From NCBI GenBank assembly GCA_043101605.1, contig JBICIG010000035.1:1-47782 (forward strand): a DNA stretch of 47,782 nt, written 5' to 3'. Position 1 is the first letter of the stretch. Each line of letters opens with the position of its first letter. The translations under genes and the position numbers were made by a program. The notes under the pieces were generated by a model. It did no database searches. It worked only from the letters and a program-made list of their open reading frames with translations, and was not told the origin of the DNA. This stretch comes from JBICIG01 sp043101605. GTDB lineage: Bacteria > Planctomycetota > Phycisphaerae > Phycisphaerales > UBA1924. Positions 24,415 through 34,976 of this stretch are shown piece after piece.

Positions 24415-25425
24415 TCACAACCCCAGCTTCGCCCGCTTGGCCTCCCACTCGGCCTGCTCGCGCTTGTTGGTCGAGTCGAGTTCGCCCGTGCCGCCGGTTG
24501 CCAGGCCCTTGATCGCCTCGATCTCCAGCCGGGTCAGGCGCATCGCGTCGGTCGCGTAGTCGCGCCACGCTTCCATCGTGATCGGGACGATCGGCTCAAT
24601 CAGCCGGCGCATCGCCTCGGCGTAGTCGCGGATCTCCCGCTGCGCGTGCGGGTCGAGCCGCAAGCCGAGGAAGTGGAGGATGTTGTGCAGGTCGCACTTC
24701 CAGTACCACTCGGTGTACACATTGACCGGCAGCCCGATCCGCGCCAACTCGCGGCTCACGCCCTGCTCGGTCAATTCCAGATATTTGCGATACCGCTCCT
24801 CGACATCGCCGAGGTAGTCGAGGAACTCGCGGGCCGTCTTGAGCTCCTCGCCCTCGCCCTCGATCGCGAAAGTCTCCTCGCCTCCCTGGCGGTTGGAACG
24901 CGACTGCTTGCGGACCTCCTCGAGCGATGGCACATAGAAGCGGTCGGGGAGGATCGAGTAGCGGGCGGAGTATTCGTTGACATTCGCGGTGCGGTGGCGG
25001 ATCCACTGCCGCGCGATGAAGATCGGCATCGCGATGTGGAACTTGAACTCGACCATCTCGAACGGCGTCGTGTGCCGATGCCGGAGGAGATAGCGGATCA
25101 GCCCGCGGTCCTCGTTGACCTTCTTGGTTCCCTGCCCGTACGAGACGCGGGCCGCCTGCACGATCGCGGCGTCGGCGGTCGTGCCCTCGGGCACGAGCCG
25201 GGGCATGGCGTCCACCAGCGCGACGAAGCCGTGCTCGTGGACGCGGATCTGCCGCCGGGCCGACCCGCCCATGACATCGACCATGGGGGACTCGGGCGAC
25301 GCATCCTCGATCGGGCCGAGGGAGGGGAAGTCCCCCAGACCGGCATCGGCGGCGTAGGTGTCGGGCGTCTGGGCCGAGGGCTTGGGCTCGATGGTCGAAC
25401 TTTCGGGACGGGCTTCCGTGCTCAT
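24415..25425 (-). CDS. thyX: FAD-dependent thymidylate synthase
   Basis: 336 residues. Makes dTMP from dUMP using methylene-tetrahydrofolate and NADPH through FAD. The ThyX signature RHRTANVNEYSARY (RHRx7S, Arg143-Ser153) is intact. ARQWIRHR precedes it, and the C-terminal substrate region has QREIRDYAEAMRRL. The first 55 residues are a Pro/Glu/Ser-rich extension not found in most ThyX proteins. The mRNA may be leaderless: AACAAT (25437-25432) lies six bases before the ATG and no Shine-Dalgarno is visible. Confidence 0.95.
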   Translation of the reverse strand: MSTEARPESSTIEPKPSAQTPDTYAADAGLGDFPSLGPIEDASPESPMVDVMGGSARRQIRVHEHGFVALVDAMPRLVPEGTTADAAIVQAARVSYGQGTKKVNEDRGLIRYLLRHRHTTPFEMVEFKFHIAMPIFIARQWIRHRTANVNEYSARYSILPDRFYVPSLEEVRKQSRSNRQGGEETFAIEGEGEELKTAREFLDYLGDVEERYRKYLELTEQGVSRELARIGLPVNVYTEWYWKCDLHNILHFLGLRLDPHAQREIRDYAEAMRRLIEPIVPITMEAWRDYATDAMRLTRLEIEAIKGLATGGTGELDSTNKREQAEWEAKRAKLGL

Positions 25426-25431
25426 ATCCCC

Positions 25432-25437
25432 ATTGTT
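25432..25437 (-). promoter_or_regulatory. Possible -10 box AACAAT for thyX
   Basis: AACAAT on the minus strand, six bases before the thyX ATG. A weaker match than the TANNNT boxes at other leaderless genes, but at the same spacing. Confidence 0.4.
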
Positions 25438-25550
25438 GCAGCGCGTTCAGGTCGTCGCGGAATCCACAATCGAGCGTGAGTCTCTTCGGGCTTGTCTGTC
25501 GGTTCCTGTCGTCTACGGCCTGCTCGACGGATCGATTCCGAGTGGCTCTG

Positions 25551-25623
25551 ACGAGCCGCGACTGTCAGGGAGCGGTGTCTCAAGACCGACAACACCGCCT
25601 CCGCTCTCACGGTCGCGGCTCGT
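25551..25623. repeat. Inverted pair of REP-like elements (BIME-like)
   Basis: Copy 4 (25551-25578, plus strand) reads ACGAGCCGCGACTGTCAGGG then AGCGGTGT. Copy 5 (25592-25623, minus strand) reads ACGAGCCGCGACCGTGAG then AGCGGAGGCGGTGT. They face each other across 13 bases, so a transcript could fold with at least a 12-base-pair outer stem. The pair sits between thyX and gcvP, both minus strand. Confidence 0.65.
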
Positions 25624-25659
25624 TCACTCGACCATCAGACCCCAAGTCCATTTCCCGGG

Positions 25660-28602
<2,943 letters not shown>

Positions 28603-28730
28603 GCATCCCTCCGGGATCTGGCGAACTTCTTCGAATCTGTCCGGGCTACGACCGGACCCCGCATCCTAGGTTCGAGCGCCGCGGCGTCTCGGACGCGGAA
28701 ACCCCGGTTCGCCCCGGGCTGCCGCCCCGC

Positions 28731-29360
28731 TCAGCCCCCGTGCTTGCCGAACCACCGCAGACGCCAGTGACCGCCCTCCATGACCATGTCCATGGCGTTC
28801 CAGGCAAGGTCGCGCCCCACGGGCCCGGTCACCGTCAGCCGCACGATGTTCCCGTGCTCCTCGTTCGCCGCCGAGAGCTTGTCCCACACCACCCCGGGCG
28901 TGTACTCCCCGTTGGGCATGGCGTTGAAGAGCAGGACGATGTCCTCCCGCCGGGCCAGGAGCATGTCAAACGCCTCGCCCGGGTCGCGTCCGCGTTCCTC
29001 GAACTCCCGCCGGGTCATGTCGCTGAGCACCTGGTCGAGGAAGAGTTCGCGGTCCTGCTCGGCCAGGGCGTTGTAGACATGAATCATCAGGTGCCGCCCG
29101 GATCGCGCGATCACCCGCCGCGACCCGTCCGAGTTCTCCACCACCAGCTTCTCCTCGCTGATCCGCGTCGGGTCGACGAGGTTGGCAAAGCGGTCTCCCT
29201 GCGGCTGCATGCCCGACCGCGCCCCGGGCAGGTTGCTCAGGGGCGGGTTCCAGTTGACCACGCGTCGCTCGACGCACCCGCCAACGACCAACCCCGCCGC
29301 GATCGGCAGGAGCAGCCCGAGGCAGAGGCGGGATCGGATTGGCCCGGTTCGCTGGTGCAC
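28731..29360 (-). CDS. Lipoprotein of unknown function
   Basis: 209 residues from a GTG at 29360. The basic/hydrophobic leader (IRSRLCLGLLLPIAAGLVVG) ends in Cys29, a lipid-attachment site. The mature part is mixed alpha/beta, with HLMIHVYNALAEQDRELFLD and, at the end, GGHWRLRWFGKHGG. No family recognised. The frame is open to 29594, but that stretch overlaps the divergent gene's promoter and start and looks non-coding. TAGGCT (29374-29369) lies eight bases before the GTG. Confidence 0.72.
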   Translation of the reverse strand: MHQRTGPIRSRLCLGLLLPIAAGLVVGGCVERRVVNWNPPLSNLPGARSGMQPQGDRFANLVDPTRISEEKLVVENSDGSRRVIARSGRHLMIHVYNALAEQDRELFLDQVLSDMTRREFEERGRDPGEAFDMLLARREDIVLLFNAMPNGEYTPGVVWDKLSAANEEHGNIVRLTVTGPVGRDLAWNAMDMVMEGGHWRLRWFGKHGG

Positions 29361-29472
29361 CGCTCCCAAGCCTAGACGCTCGCCAACCGGATTCGATCCG
29401 CCGCGGATTGCCCAGATTGCCGCCGTTCGGCAGGGGATGAACCGATCCCCTAGGATTTCCCAGAGAAGAACC

Positions 29473-30162
29473 ATGCCACCGATGGACCAAGCCAACAGTT
29501 CAACCCGATTGAAGCCCCGGGGCTCCGGATCCGCCGCACGCTTCGCGGCCCGAGCCGGCGAGTGGCTCTTTGCTTTCCAGCGATTCGTCGTCAAGCGCTT
29601 CTGGACGCTGATCGTGCTGGCGATCGGGTCGGCGGTGGGTGCCTACGCCGCCGGGCAGATCTGGGGCGAGCAATACAAGCCCGCCGGTCGTCACGCGGTG
29701 TTCATCATCCTGCTGCTCACCGGCGTGGTGATCTTCTCGATCTCCCCCAAGCGCGGCGCGTTCATGAAGCGGCTGGTCTTCCTGCTCGTCGGTGCGGGGG
29801 GCGCGATCCTCGGGATTACCTTCCTCGTCGCGTGGCTCGGCCACAGCCGCGACGCGACCGCCGCCTGGAACGCGCTCGATCAGTACTTCCTGACCCCTCT
29901 GGGCTGGCAGTGGGTCTTCGGCGGGCTGGGGCTCGCGGTCGTTCTTTGGGGCGGGCGCGCGATCGTCAGCAAGATGACCGGCAAGTCGGGCCCGCCCGGC
30001 ACCAAGCCGAGCAAACCCGCCGACAAGCCCGCGCCCCGGCCCGACGCCCCGCCGCCGCCGGCTCCCGCGCCGCCTTCACCGGCCCATCCCAAGCCGGCCC
30101 CCGGCCCCGCCCCGGAGCCCGACGAGCCCTCGATCGAACTCGAGCCCGACTCCAGGGACTGA
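29473..30162 (+). CDS. Hypothetical membrane protein with Pro-rich tail
   Basis: 229 residues. Four predicted membrane helices (about 45-65, 76-93, 101-123 and 139-158) follow a short cytoplasmic N-terminus. The last 60 residues are Pro/Ala/Lys-rich (PPPPAPAPPSPAHPKPAPGP), ending acidic, and are probably disordered in the cytoplasm. No family recognised. The ATG at 29473 has a weak AGAGAAG Shine-Dalgarno; TAGGAT at 29451-29456 is a likely -10 box. Divergent from the lipoprotein gene. Confidence 0.72.
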   Translation: MPPMDQANSSTRLKPRGSGSAARFAARAGEWLFAFQRFVVKRFWTLIVLAIGSAVGAYAAGQIWGEQYKPAGRHAVFIILLLTGVVIFSISPKRGAFMKRLVFLLVGAGGAILGITFLVAWLGHSRDATAAWNALDQYFLTPLGWQWVFGGLGLAVVLWGGRAIVSKMTGKSGPPGTKPSKPADKPAPRPDAPPPPAPAPPSPAHPKPAPGPAPEPDEPSIELEPDSRD

Positions 30163-30197
30163 CCGGCCCTCGCGGATCGCAGCGTTCCGCCGGCGCC

Positions 30198-30890
30198 TCA
30201 CTCAGACGCCTTCGCCTCGTTCTCGCACGCGCACGATTCGGAGCAGCAGGCACCCGAGTCGGCCTTGTTCCCGCCGCAGCACCCGCCCTGGGCCTTGCCG
30301 CCGCAGCATTCCTGCTTCGGTGCGGGCCCGAGCAGCCGCTCGATCTTCGCGTTGACGAACCACGCGTGACGCTCGAGATGCCAGGTGTCGATCGCGACGA
30401 TGCGCTTGACCGATTGCGGGCCGTACTCGGGGTGCATCGCCGTGCGCGCCCATTGCTCGTCGGTCAGCGTGCCGAGCAGTTCGCCCGTCCAGACACGCAG
30501 GGTGTAGATCGTCGCGATGAATCCGCCGACCGGCGCGTGATTCCCGTAGAGCCCCGCGTCGATGAACGCGTGCTCGTCCCAGAGCCCGAAGACCGGGGAC
30601 TGCTCGGCGAGCGTCCGGCGGATGCGGTGCACGAACGCGAGTTCGGCGTCGGCCAGGTGCCCCACGACCGCCCGCACGGGCCAGTTCCCCACGCCCGCAT
30701 CGGGCAGGAACGCATGATCGAGCAGTTCATCATCGAGCTGCACCACCCGCCGATCGAAGTGCTCGACGCCCCATCGGAAGCGGGAGATGAGATCGGCCGG
30801 CTCAAGCCGTTCGATCTCGTCGATCAGCTCAATCGCGGGCGGAACGCCCCGGACGCGCGATTCGGTCGACTCGGGGGTGGGATCGGTCAT
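30198..30890 (-). CDS. DinB-like protein with Cys-rich C-terminal tail
   Basis: 230 residues. Residues about 30-190 form a DinB/YfiT-type four-helix bundle with the metal-binding His triad His78 (VVGHLADAE), His171 and His175 (DTWHLERHAWF). Members are thought to be metal-dependent, often thiol-dependent, transferases. Residues 195-222 carry eight cysteines in four groups (CC at 195/196, 204/205 and 215/216; single Cys 220 and 222) spaced by Gly/Lys/Ala, like a small metal-binding tail. The ATG at 30890 has AAGGAG, which decides against the upstream start at 30941. Confidence 0.8.
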   Translation of the reverse strand: MTDPTPESTESRVRGVPPAIELIDEIERLEPADLISRFRWGVEHFDRRVVQLDDELLDHAFLPDAGVGNWPVRAVVGHLADAELAFVHRIRRTLAEQSPVFGLWDEHAFIDAGLYGNHAPVGGFIATIYTLRVWTGELLGTLTDEQWARTAMHPEYGPQSVKRIVAIDTWHLERHAWFVNAKIERLLGPAPKQECCGGKAQGGCCGGNKADSGACCSESCACENEAKASE

Positions 30891-30940
30891 CGGCTCGCTC
30901 CTTCCTCGCGGATCGGCGGGGCTTCGCCGCTCCCAGACCA

Positions 30941-30950
30941 AGCGTACGCT
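30941..30950. promoter_or_regulatory. Palindromic -10 box AGCGTACGCT, possible bidirectional promoter
   Basis: A perfect 10-base palindrome that reads TACGCT on both strands. It lies eight bases before the thioesterase ATG (30959) on the plus strand and about 50 bases before the DinB-like ATG (30890) on the minus strand. One core could serve both directions. Confidence 0.4.
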
Positions 30951-30958
30951 CGGGAACC

Positions 30959-31396
30959 ATGCCCGACGCCACGCCCCCCGCTCCCGCGCCCGATTCCCCG
31001 CCGCGGGGTCCCGATCGCCGCCTGTCCCTGCGCGTCATGACGATGCCCAAGGACACCAATCTCTACGGCACGATCTTCGGCGGGGTCATCCTCAGCTACA
31101 TCGACCAGGCGGGATTCGTCGAAGCCAGGCACCACGGCGTCCACCGCTGGGTGACCGCCTCGCTCGACCGCGTCGACTTCGTCGCGCCCGTCCACACCGG
31201 AGACATCGTCAGCTTCTACACCCAGACGACGCGGAAGGGCACCAGGAGCGTCACCGTCTGCGTCGAGGTCGAAGCCGAGCGGTTCGAGTCGTCCGAGAAA
31301 GTCCGCGTGACGACCGCGACGATCACGCTCGTCTCGGTTGATCGCCACGGCAAGCCGATCCCGTTTGCCAGCCCGCCGACGGTCTCGCCCGAATGA
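30959..31396 (+). CDS. Acyl-CoA thioesterase, hotdog fold (YciA/BFIT type)
   Basis: 145 residues. Hydrolyses acyl-CoA to free acid and CoA. The family pattern is clear: LRVMTMPKDTNLYGTIFGGV (about 24-43) with the catalytic Asn/Gly region, LSYIDQAGFVEAR as the hotdog helix with its Asp, then WVTASLDRVDFVAPVHTGDI and a C-terminal strand pair. Single-domain length is typical. The first 20 residues are Pro-rich. Leader very short: TACGCT ends eight bases before the ATG. Confidence 0.9.
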   Translation: MPDATPPAPAPDSPPRGPDRRLSLRVMTMPKDTNLYGTIFGGVILSYIDQAGFVEARHHGVHRWVTASLDRVDFVAPVHTGDIVSFYTQTTRKGTRSVTVCVEVEAERFESSEKVRVTTATITLVSVDRHGKPIPFASPPTVSPE

Positions 31397-31416
31397 ACCC
31401 CGCCCCGATCGCTTCG

Positions 31417-31422
31417 TAGACT
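31417..31422 (+). promoter_or_regulatory. -10 box TAGACT, leaderless start of purN
   Basis: TAGACT ends exactly six bases before the GTG at 31429, with no Shine-Dalgarno. It supports this GTG as the start. Confidence 0.55.
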
Positions 31423-31428
31423 GCGAAG

Positions 31429-32103
31429 GTGGGCGAGCCCGCTTCCATCCCGACCGATGCGGAACTGGCGCGAGCGATCGCCCCGCCCCCGCCGCACGCC
31501 GCCCCGGGCCCGCCGAGGCTCGGCGCGATGATCTCGGGAGGCGGGCGCACGATCCTGAACCTCCTTGATGCGATCGAGGGGGGCGATCTGGACGCGGCGA
31601 TCCCGGTCGCGATCGCGTCGCGCGGGTGCCCGGGCGTGGAACGCCTGCGCGCGCGGGGCGTCGAAGTGCGGGTGATGCCGGGCGATCTGGACGAGCGGGC
31701 GGTGTGCGCGCTGGTCGCGGAGTTCGGGCTCTCGTGGATCGTGCTGGGCGGGTACCTGCGGCGGGTGCCGGTGCCCGCTGGGCTCCGCGGGCGGATCGTG
31801 AACATCCACCCGGCCCTGCTGCCGGCGTTCGGCGGCCCGGGGATGTTCGGCGACCGCGTGCACGCGGCGGTGCTCGCGGCGGGCGCGCGCGAATCGGGGT
31901 GCACCGTCCACCTGTGCGACGACGAGTACGACCGCGGGCCGATCGTGCTGCAGCGCCGTTGCGGGGTCGAGCCGGGGGACACGGCTGAATCCCTCGCCGC
32001 CCGCGTGTTCGAACAGGAGTGCATCGCGTATCCCGAGGCCCTGCAACGCCTCTTCGCCCTGCCCGTATCGGGGATGAGCCCCCCGGAGGAAACCCCCGCG
32101 TGA
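31429..32103 (+). CDS. purN: Phosphoribosylglycinamide formyltransferase
   Basis: 224 residues. Transfers formyl from 10-formyl-tetrahydrofolate to GAR in purine synthesis. The phosphate-binding loop is MISGGGRTILNLLDAI (about 34-49). The catalytic region is RIVNIHPALLPAFGGPGMFG with the Asn and His of NIHP. Then come SGCTVH and DDEYDRGPIVLQR with the catalytic Asp, and AARVFEQECIAYPEAL at the end. The N-terminal 30 residues are a Pro-rich extension. The stop overlaps the GTG of the next gene by four bases (GTGA). Confidence 0.9.
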   Translation: MGEPASIPTDAELARAIAPPPPHAAPGPPRLGAMISGGGRTILNLLDAIEGGDLDAAIPVAIASRGCPGVERLRARGVEVRVMPGDLDERAVCALVAEFGLSWIVLGGYLRRVPVPAGLRGRIVNIHPALLPAFGGPGMFGDRVHAAVLAAGARESGCTVHLCDDEYDRGPIVLQRRCGVEPGDTAESLAARVFEQECIAYPEALQRLFALPVSGMSPPEETPA

Positions 32104-33653
32104 CACGCCGCCGAACATCCCGCCTTTCGGCGCTCGCTCTGGCCGGGGCGTTGTCGGCGGGCGCCGGGTCGGTGATCGCGTACCCGCCGTTCGCGGGCGC
32201 CGCGCAGCCCGAGCGGATGACGCTCGCCGAACTCGCCGAGCGACGGGCCCGCGCGCAGGAACTGGGCGATCGGGCGATCGCCGCGTTCGCACAAGGGGAC
32301 TACCAGCGAGCCGAAGAACTGCTGCTCGATCAGCTCGAGCTCGATCCGAACAACTTCGTGCCGATGTACAACCTCTCGGTGGCGCGCGCCCAGCAGGGCG
32401 ACCTGGACGAGGCGACGGACTTCCTGGCGAACGCGATCGAGCACGGGTTCACGGATTTCCGCCAGCTCGAGACCGATCCGCACATGGCAGCCGTCCGCGG
32501 GACCGAGTTCTACCGGCGTTTGTCGGCGAACTGGGCCGAGGTGCTCGACGCGCGGGGCGAGGCCCACTTCGAGCGCATCCGGCGCGACTACGCGCGCGGG
32601 TATCTCCACGACCGCGACGAGCGGGTCCGCGTCAGCTTCGCCGTCGCGGTCGACGAGACGACCTACCGCACCGTGCGCGCCGAGCTCGATCTGCTGACCG
32701 CGTGGGCGCTCGAGCATGTGTTCCGCGACCTGCGCGAGCCGGCGATGGGCGCGACCGATCCGTGGGCGGTGGTGATCGTGCCCAGCGAGCGCGACTTCCG
32801 CGAGTGGGCGATCGGGATGTACGGGCCCTCGGCGGTGCTCAGCGACTTCCACCGCGTCGGCGGGTCGTACTCGCACGATCGCAAGGAACTCGTCGCGATG
32901 GACCTCGGCGGCACGCTCCGGCACGAGTTCATGCATCTGCTGCACTGGCGGTCGAACTCGCGCGCGGGGCAGGTGCACCCGATCTGGATCCAGGAGGGAG
33001 TGTGCAGCCTCGCAGAGGACTTCGATGTCCGCGGCGGTCGGCTGGAGATCACGCCCAACTGGCGCACGAACATGGTCAAGCGCCTCGCCGAGGCGCGCCG
33101 CCTCCCGCCGCTGGATCGATTGGCGCGGATGAGCCGGGGCGATTTCGCGGGCTCGCGCCCGCTGGCGAATTACGCGCACGCGCGGGCGCTCTTCCTGTAC
33201 CTCGATTCGATCGGGAAGCTCGGCGACTGGTACGCGCACTATGTGGAGCGCTACGAGGAGGACCCGAGCGGACTCGAGTCGATCTCGACGGTGCTGGGCA
33301 AGCCGATCGATGCGATCGACGCCGATTTCCAGGCGTGGCTGCTGGCGCTGCCCGAGGTGGCCGAGGCGCGCAGCGATGGGACGATCTCCGGGCTGACCGC
33401 GTCGCTGGGCGTGCAGCTCGATCCCGGCACGGGCGACGGCCCGATCGTGCAGCGGATCATGAGCCGCTCGACGCGGAACGCCGGCGTGCGCACGCGCGAT
33501 GTCGTGACGGCGATTGACGGGCGGCCGACGCGCGACATGAACGAGTTCGTGCGCGTGCTGGGCGAGTATGCGCCGGGGCAGACCGTAACGGTGTCGCTGC
33601 GCCGGCGGACGCGGCACGAGACGATCGAGGTGGTGTTGCAGCCGTTGCGCTGA
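32100..33653 (+). CDS. Secreted TPR - zinc peptidase (HExxH-like) - PDZ protein
   Basis: 517 residues. The signal peptide (about 1-35) is followed by tetratricopeptide-like helices (about 52-115: ALGDRAIAAFAQGDYQRAEE-like pattern, then NFVPMYNLSVARAQQGDLDE). A gluzincin-type peptidase domain contains LRHEFMHLLHW, with His275 and His279 as zinc ligands and Glu276 as base, and the third ligand Glu299 in WIQEGVCSLAED. It ends in a PDZ domain (about 425-515, NAGVRTRDVVTAIDGRP). It probably cleaves or binds envelope proteins. The GTG at 32100 overlaps the purN stop, an odd functional pairing for a secreted protease. Confidence 0.82.
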   Translation: MTRRRTSRLSALALAGALSAGAGSVIAYPPFAGAAQPERMTLAELAERRARAQELGDRAIAAFAQGDYQRAEELLLDQLELDPNNFVPMYNLSVARAQQGDLDEATDFLANAIEHGFTDFRQLETDPHMAAVRGTEFYRRLSANWAEVLDARGEAHFERIRRDYARGYLHDRDERVRVSFAVAVDETTYRTVRAELDLLTAWALEHVFRDLREPAMGATDPWAVVIVPSERDFREWAIGMYGPSAVLSDFHRVGGSYSHDRKELVAMDLGGTLRHEFMHLLHWRSNSRAGQVHPIWIQEGVCSLAEDFDVRGGRLEITPNWRTNMVKRLAEARRLPPLDRLARMSRGDFAGSRPLANYAHARALFLYLDSIGKLGDWYAHYVERYEEDPSGLESISTVLGKPIDAIDADFQAWLLALPEVAEARSDGTISGLTASLGVQLDPGTGDGPIVQRIMSRSTRNAGVRTRDVVTAIDGRPTRDMNEFVRVLGEYAPGQTVTVSLRRRTRHETIEVVLQPLR

Positions 33654-34034
33654 GGTGGGCGCGGCCTGGTTGCGGAGAAGCCGTTGCACGCGGCGGATCG
33701 AGCGCCGATCGGCGTGGCCTTCACTCGCGTTGCTCGCTCAGACGACGGCACCGACCACGCGAGGACCTCGAAGTCCTCTGTCCGTGCCGCGTCGAGTCCC
33801 ACACCTCCTTCGCTCCGTTGCTTCTCCGATCCGTTTCCGTATTCCCCGTGGTGACTCCCCTTCGCGATCGTCCCTCGGCCCTCCAAACAACAAGCCCGGG
33901 CCTGTGAGGGCCCGGGCTCGGGTCAGGTCGATCGGTGCGGAGGGTCGCCCGATCGACGAGCGCTTGGGTGGACTGTGGTCGCCGGTGGTACCGGGCCCTT
34001 GGGCGCCGGTTGCGGGTGGGGGTTGTCGGCAGGA
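33654..34034. other. Intergenic region, 381 bases, with an imperfect hairpin
   Basis: Between convergent genes; no convincing coding sequence. It contains a nested hairpin, CGGCAC (33746-33751) with GTGCCG (33784-33789) and AGGAC (33762-33766) with GTCCT (33773-33777). Its sequence AGAGGACTTCGAGG (minus strand, 33779-33766) recurs exactly at 35584-35597. A minus-strand frame over 33251-33886 is open but overlaps the protease gene and lacks a plausible product. Confidence 0.4.
33882..33918 (-). terminator. Rho-independent terminator of the STN-domain gene
   Basis: A perfect 10-base stem AGCCCGGGCC (33893-33902) and GGCCCGGGCT (33909-33918) with a 6-base loop. On the minus strand it is followed by TGTTGTTTGG, a T-rich tail in this genome. 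It lies 117 bases past the stop at 34035. Confidence 0.8.
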
Positions 34035-34976
34035 TCAGCCGCCGCCGCCGGGGCCGCGTCCGCTGCGGACGATCTCGCCGTTGACGACGGCGCTGACGGG
34101 CTGGTTCCCGAAGCCGTCGATCTCGCTGAAGCTGGCGTCCCAGCCGAGGCTGACCCATCGGCGTCCCTGGACCATGGAGACGCGGTGCCCGCGGGCGGGC
34201 CACCACGGGTAGCCGGCGAGTTGGCGGTGCATGTAATCGGGGGCGTTGACGATGAGGTTGCCCTGCCAGTAGCGGATGGAGCCGCCGTCGCCGCCGTTGA
34301 TCTGCCACTGATCGGGCTCGATGAGCTCGGTGAGGATCATGACGATTTCTTCGGCCTTCTCTTCCTTGTTGAGGGGCTCGAAGTTGTTCTCGCCCTGGTC
34401 CTGGAAGGGGCTCTGCCCGCCGCCGCCCTGCCCGGACTGGAGGATGGAGTTGAGGTCGAAGGTGGGGGCCTCGGTGTAGTCGGGAACCTCGAAGAGCATG
34501 TCGGAGATGGAGTAGATCTCGACGCGGCGCTTGCGGTTGAGGCGTTCCTTGGGCCCGCACTCGAAGGTGCCGTACTTGGAGAACTGCCACGAGTTGCCGG
34601 AGGTGGCGAACTCACCCTCGGCCTTGTCGAGAACCTTCTCGATGAGGTCGAGCACGGTGACATTCTCGACGCTGAGGCTGATGAGTTCGTCGGGGTCGAG
34701 TCCGTCGTCGTGGCGGTCGTCGATGTAGAGGGGCTCGATGTCGGCCTGGGTGAGTTCCTTGATGAAGTTCATGATGTCTTCGAGGCGCTGGTTCTCGAAG
34801 CTGACGGTCACGGGGCGCATCAGCCGGATCGCGGTCTCACGCTGGGGCAGCACGCTCGAGGCGTTCGCCTGGGCGAGGGCAGGGGTGGTGGTCGCCCATC
34901 CCGCGCCGACGATCAGGGCCGCGGCCGCGGCGACGGAGGCGAGCCGGCGAGGGGCGTGGATCGAGCGGGTGGTCAT
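34035..34976 (-). CDS. Secreted protein with secretin/TonB short N-terminal (STN)-like domain
   Basis: 313 residues. The signal peptide (about 1-35) ends PALAQA. Residues about 50-120 match the STN pattern of secretins and TonB receptors: VSFENQRLEDIMNFIKELT, then LDPDELISLSVENVTVLDLIEKVLDKAEG. No secretin pore or TonB barrel follows. Instead there is a Gly/Gln-rich linker (about 190-210) and a C-terminal domain (IVMILTELIEPDQWQINGG) that again resembles a secretin N-domain-like fold. It ends in a Gly/Arg tail. The ATG at 34976 has GAAGGAG. Probably a periplasmic structural or assembly factor, role unknown. Confidence 0.78.
   Translation of the reverse strand: MTTRSIHAPRRLASVAAAAALIVGAGWATTTPALAQANASSVLPQRETAIRLMRPVTVSFENQRLEDIMNFIKELTQADIEPLYIDDRHDDGLDPDELISLSVENVTVLDLIEKVLDKAEGEFATSGNSWQFSKYGTFECGPKERLNRKRRVEIYSISDMLFEVPDYTEAPTFDLNSILQSGQGGGGQSPFQDQGENNFEPLNKEEKAEEIVMILTELIEPDQWQINGGDGGSIRYWQGNLIVNAPDYMHRQLAGYPWWPARGHRVSMVQGRRWVSLGWDASFSEIDGFGNQPVSAVVNGEIVRSGRGPGGGG

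Noticed and set aside
33251..33886. Minus-strand open frame of 211 codons
   Set aside because: It overlaps the 3' end of the zinc-peptidase gene and the terminator-bearing gap; no domain and no start signal, though its first 50 residues have a less biased composition than most shadows.
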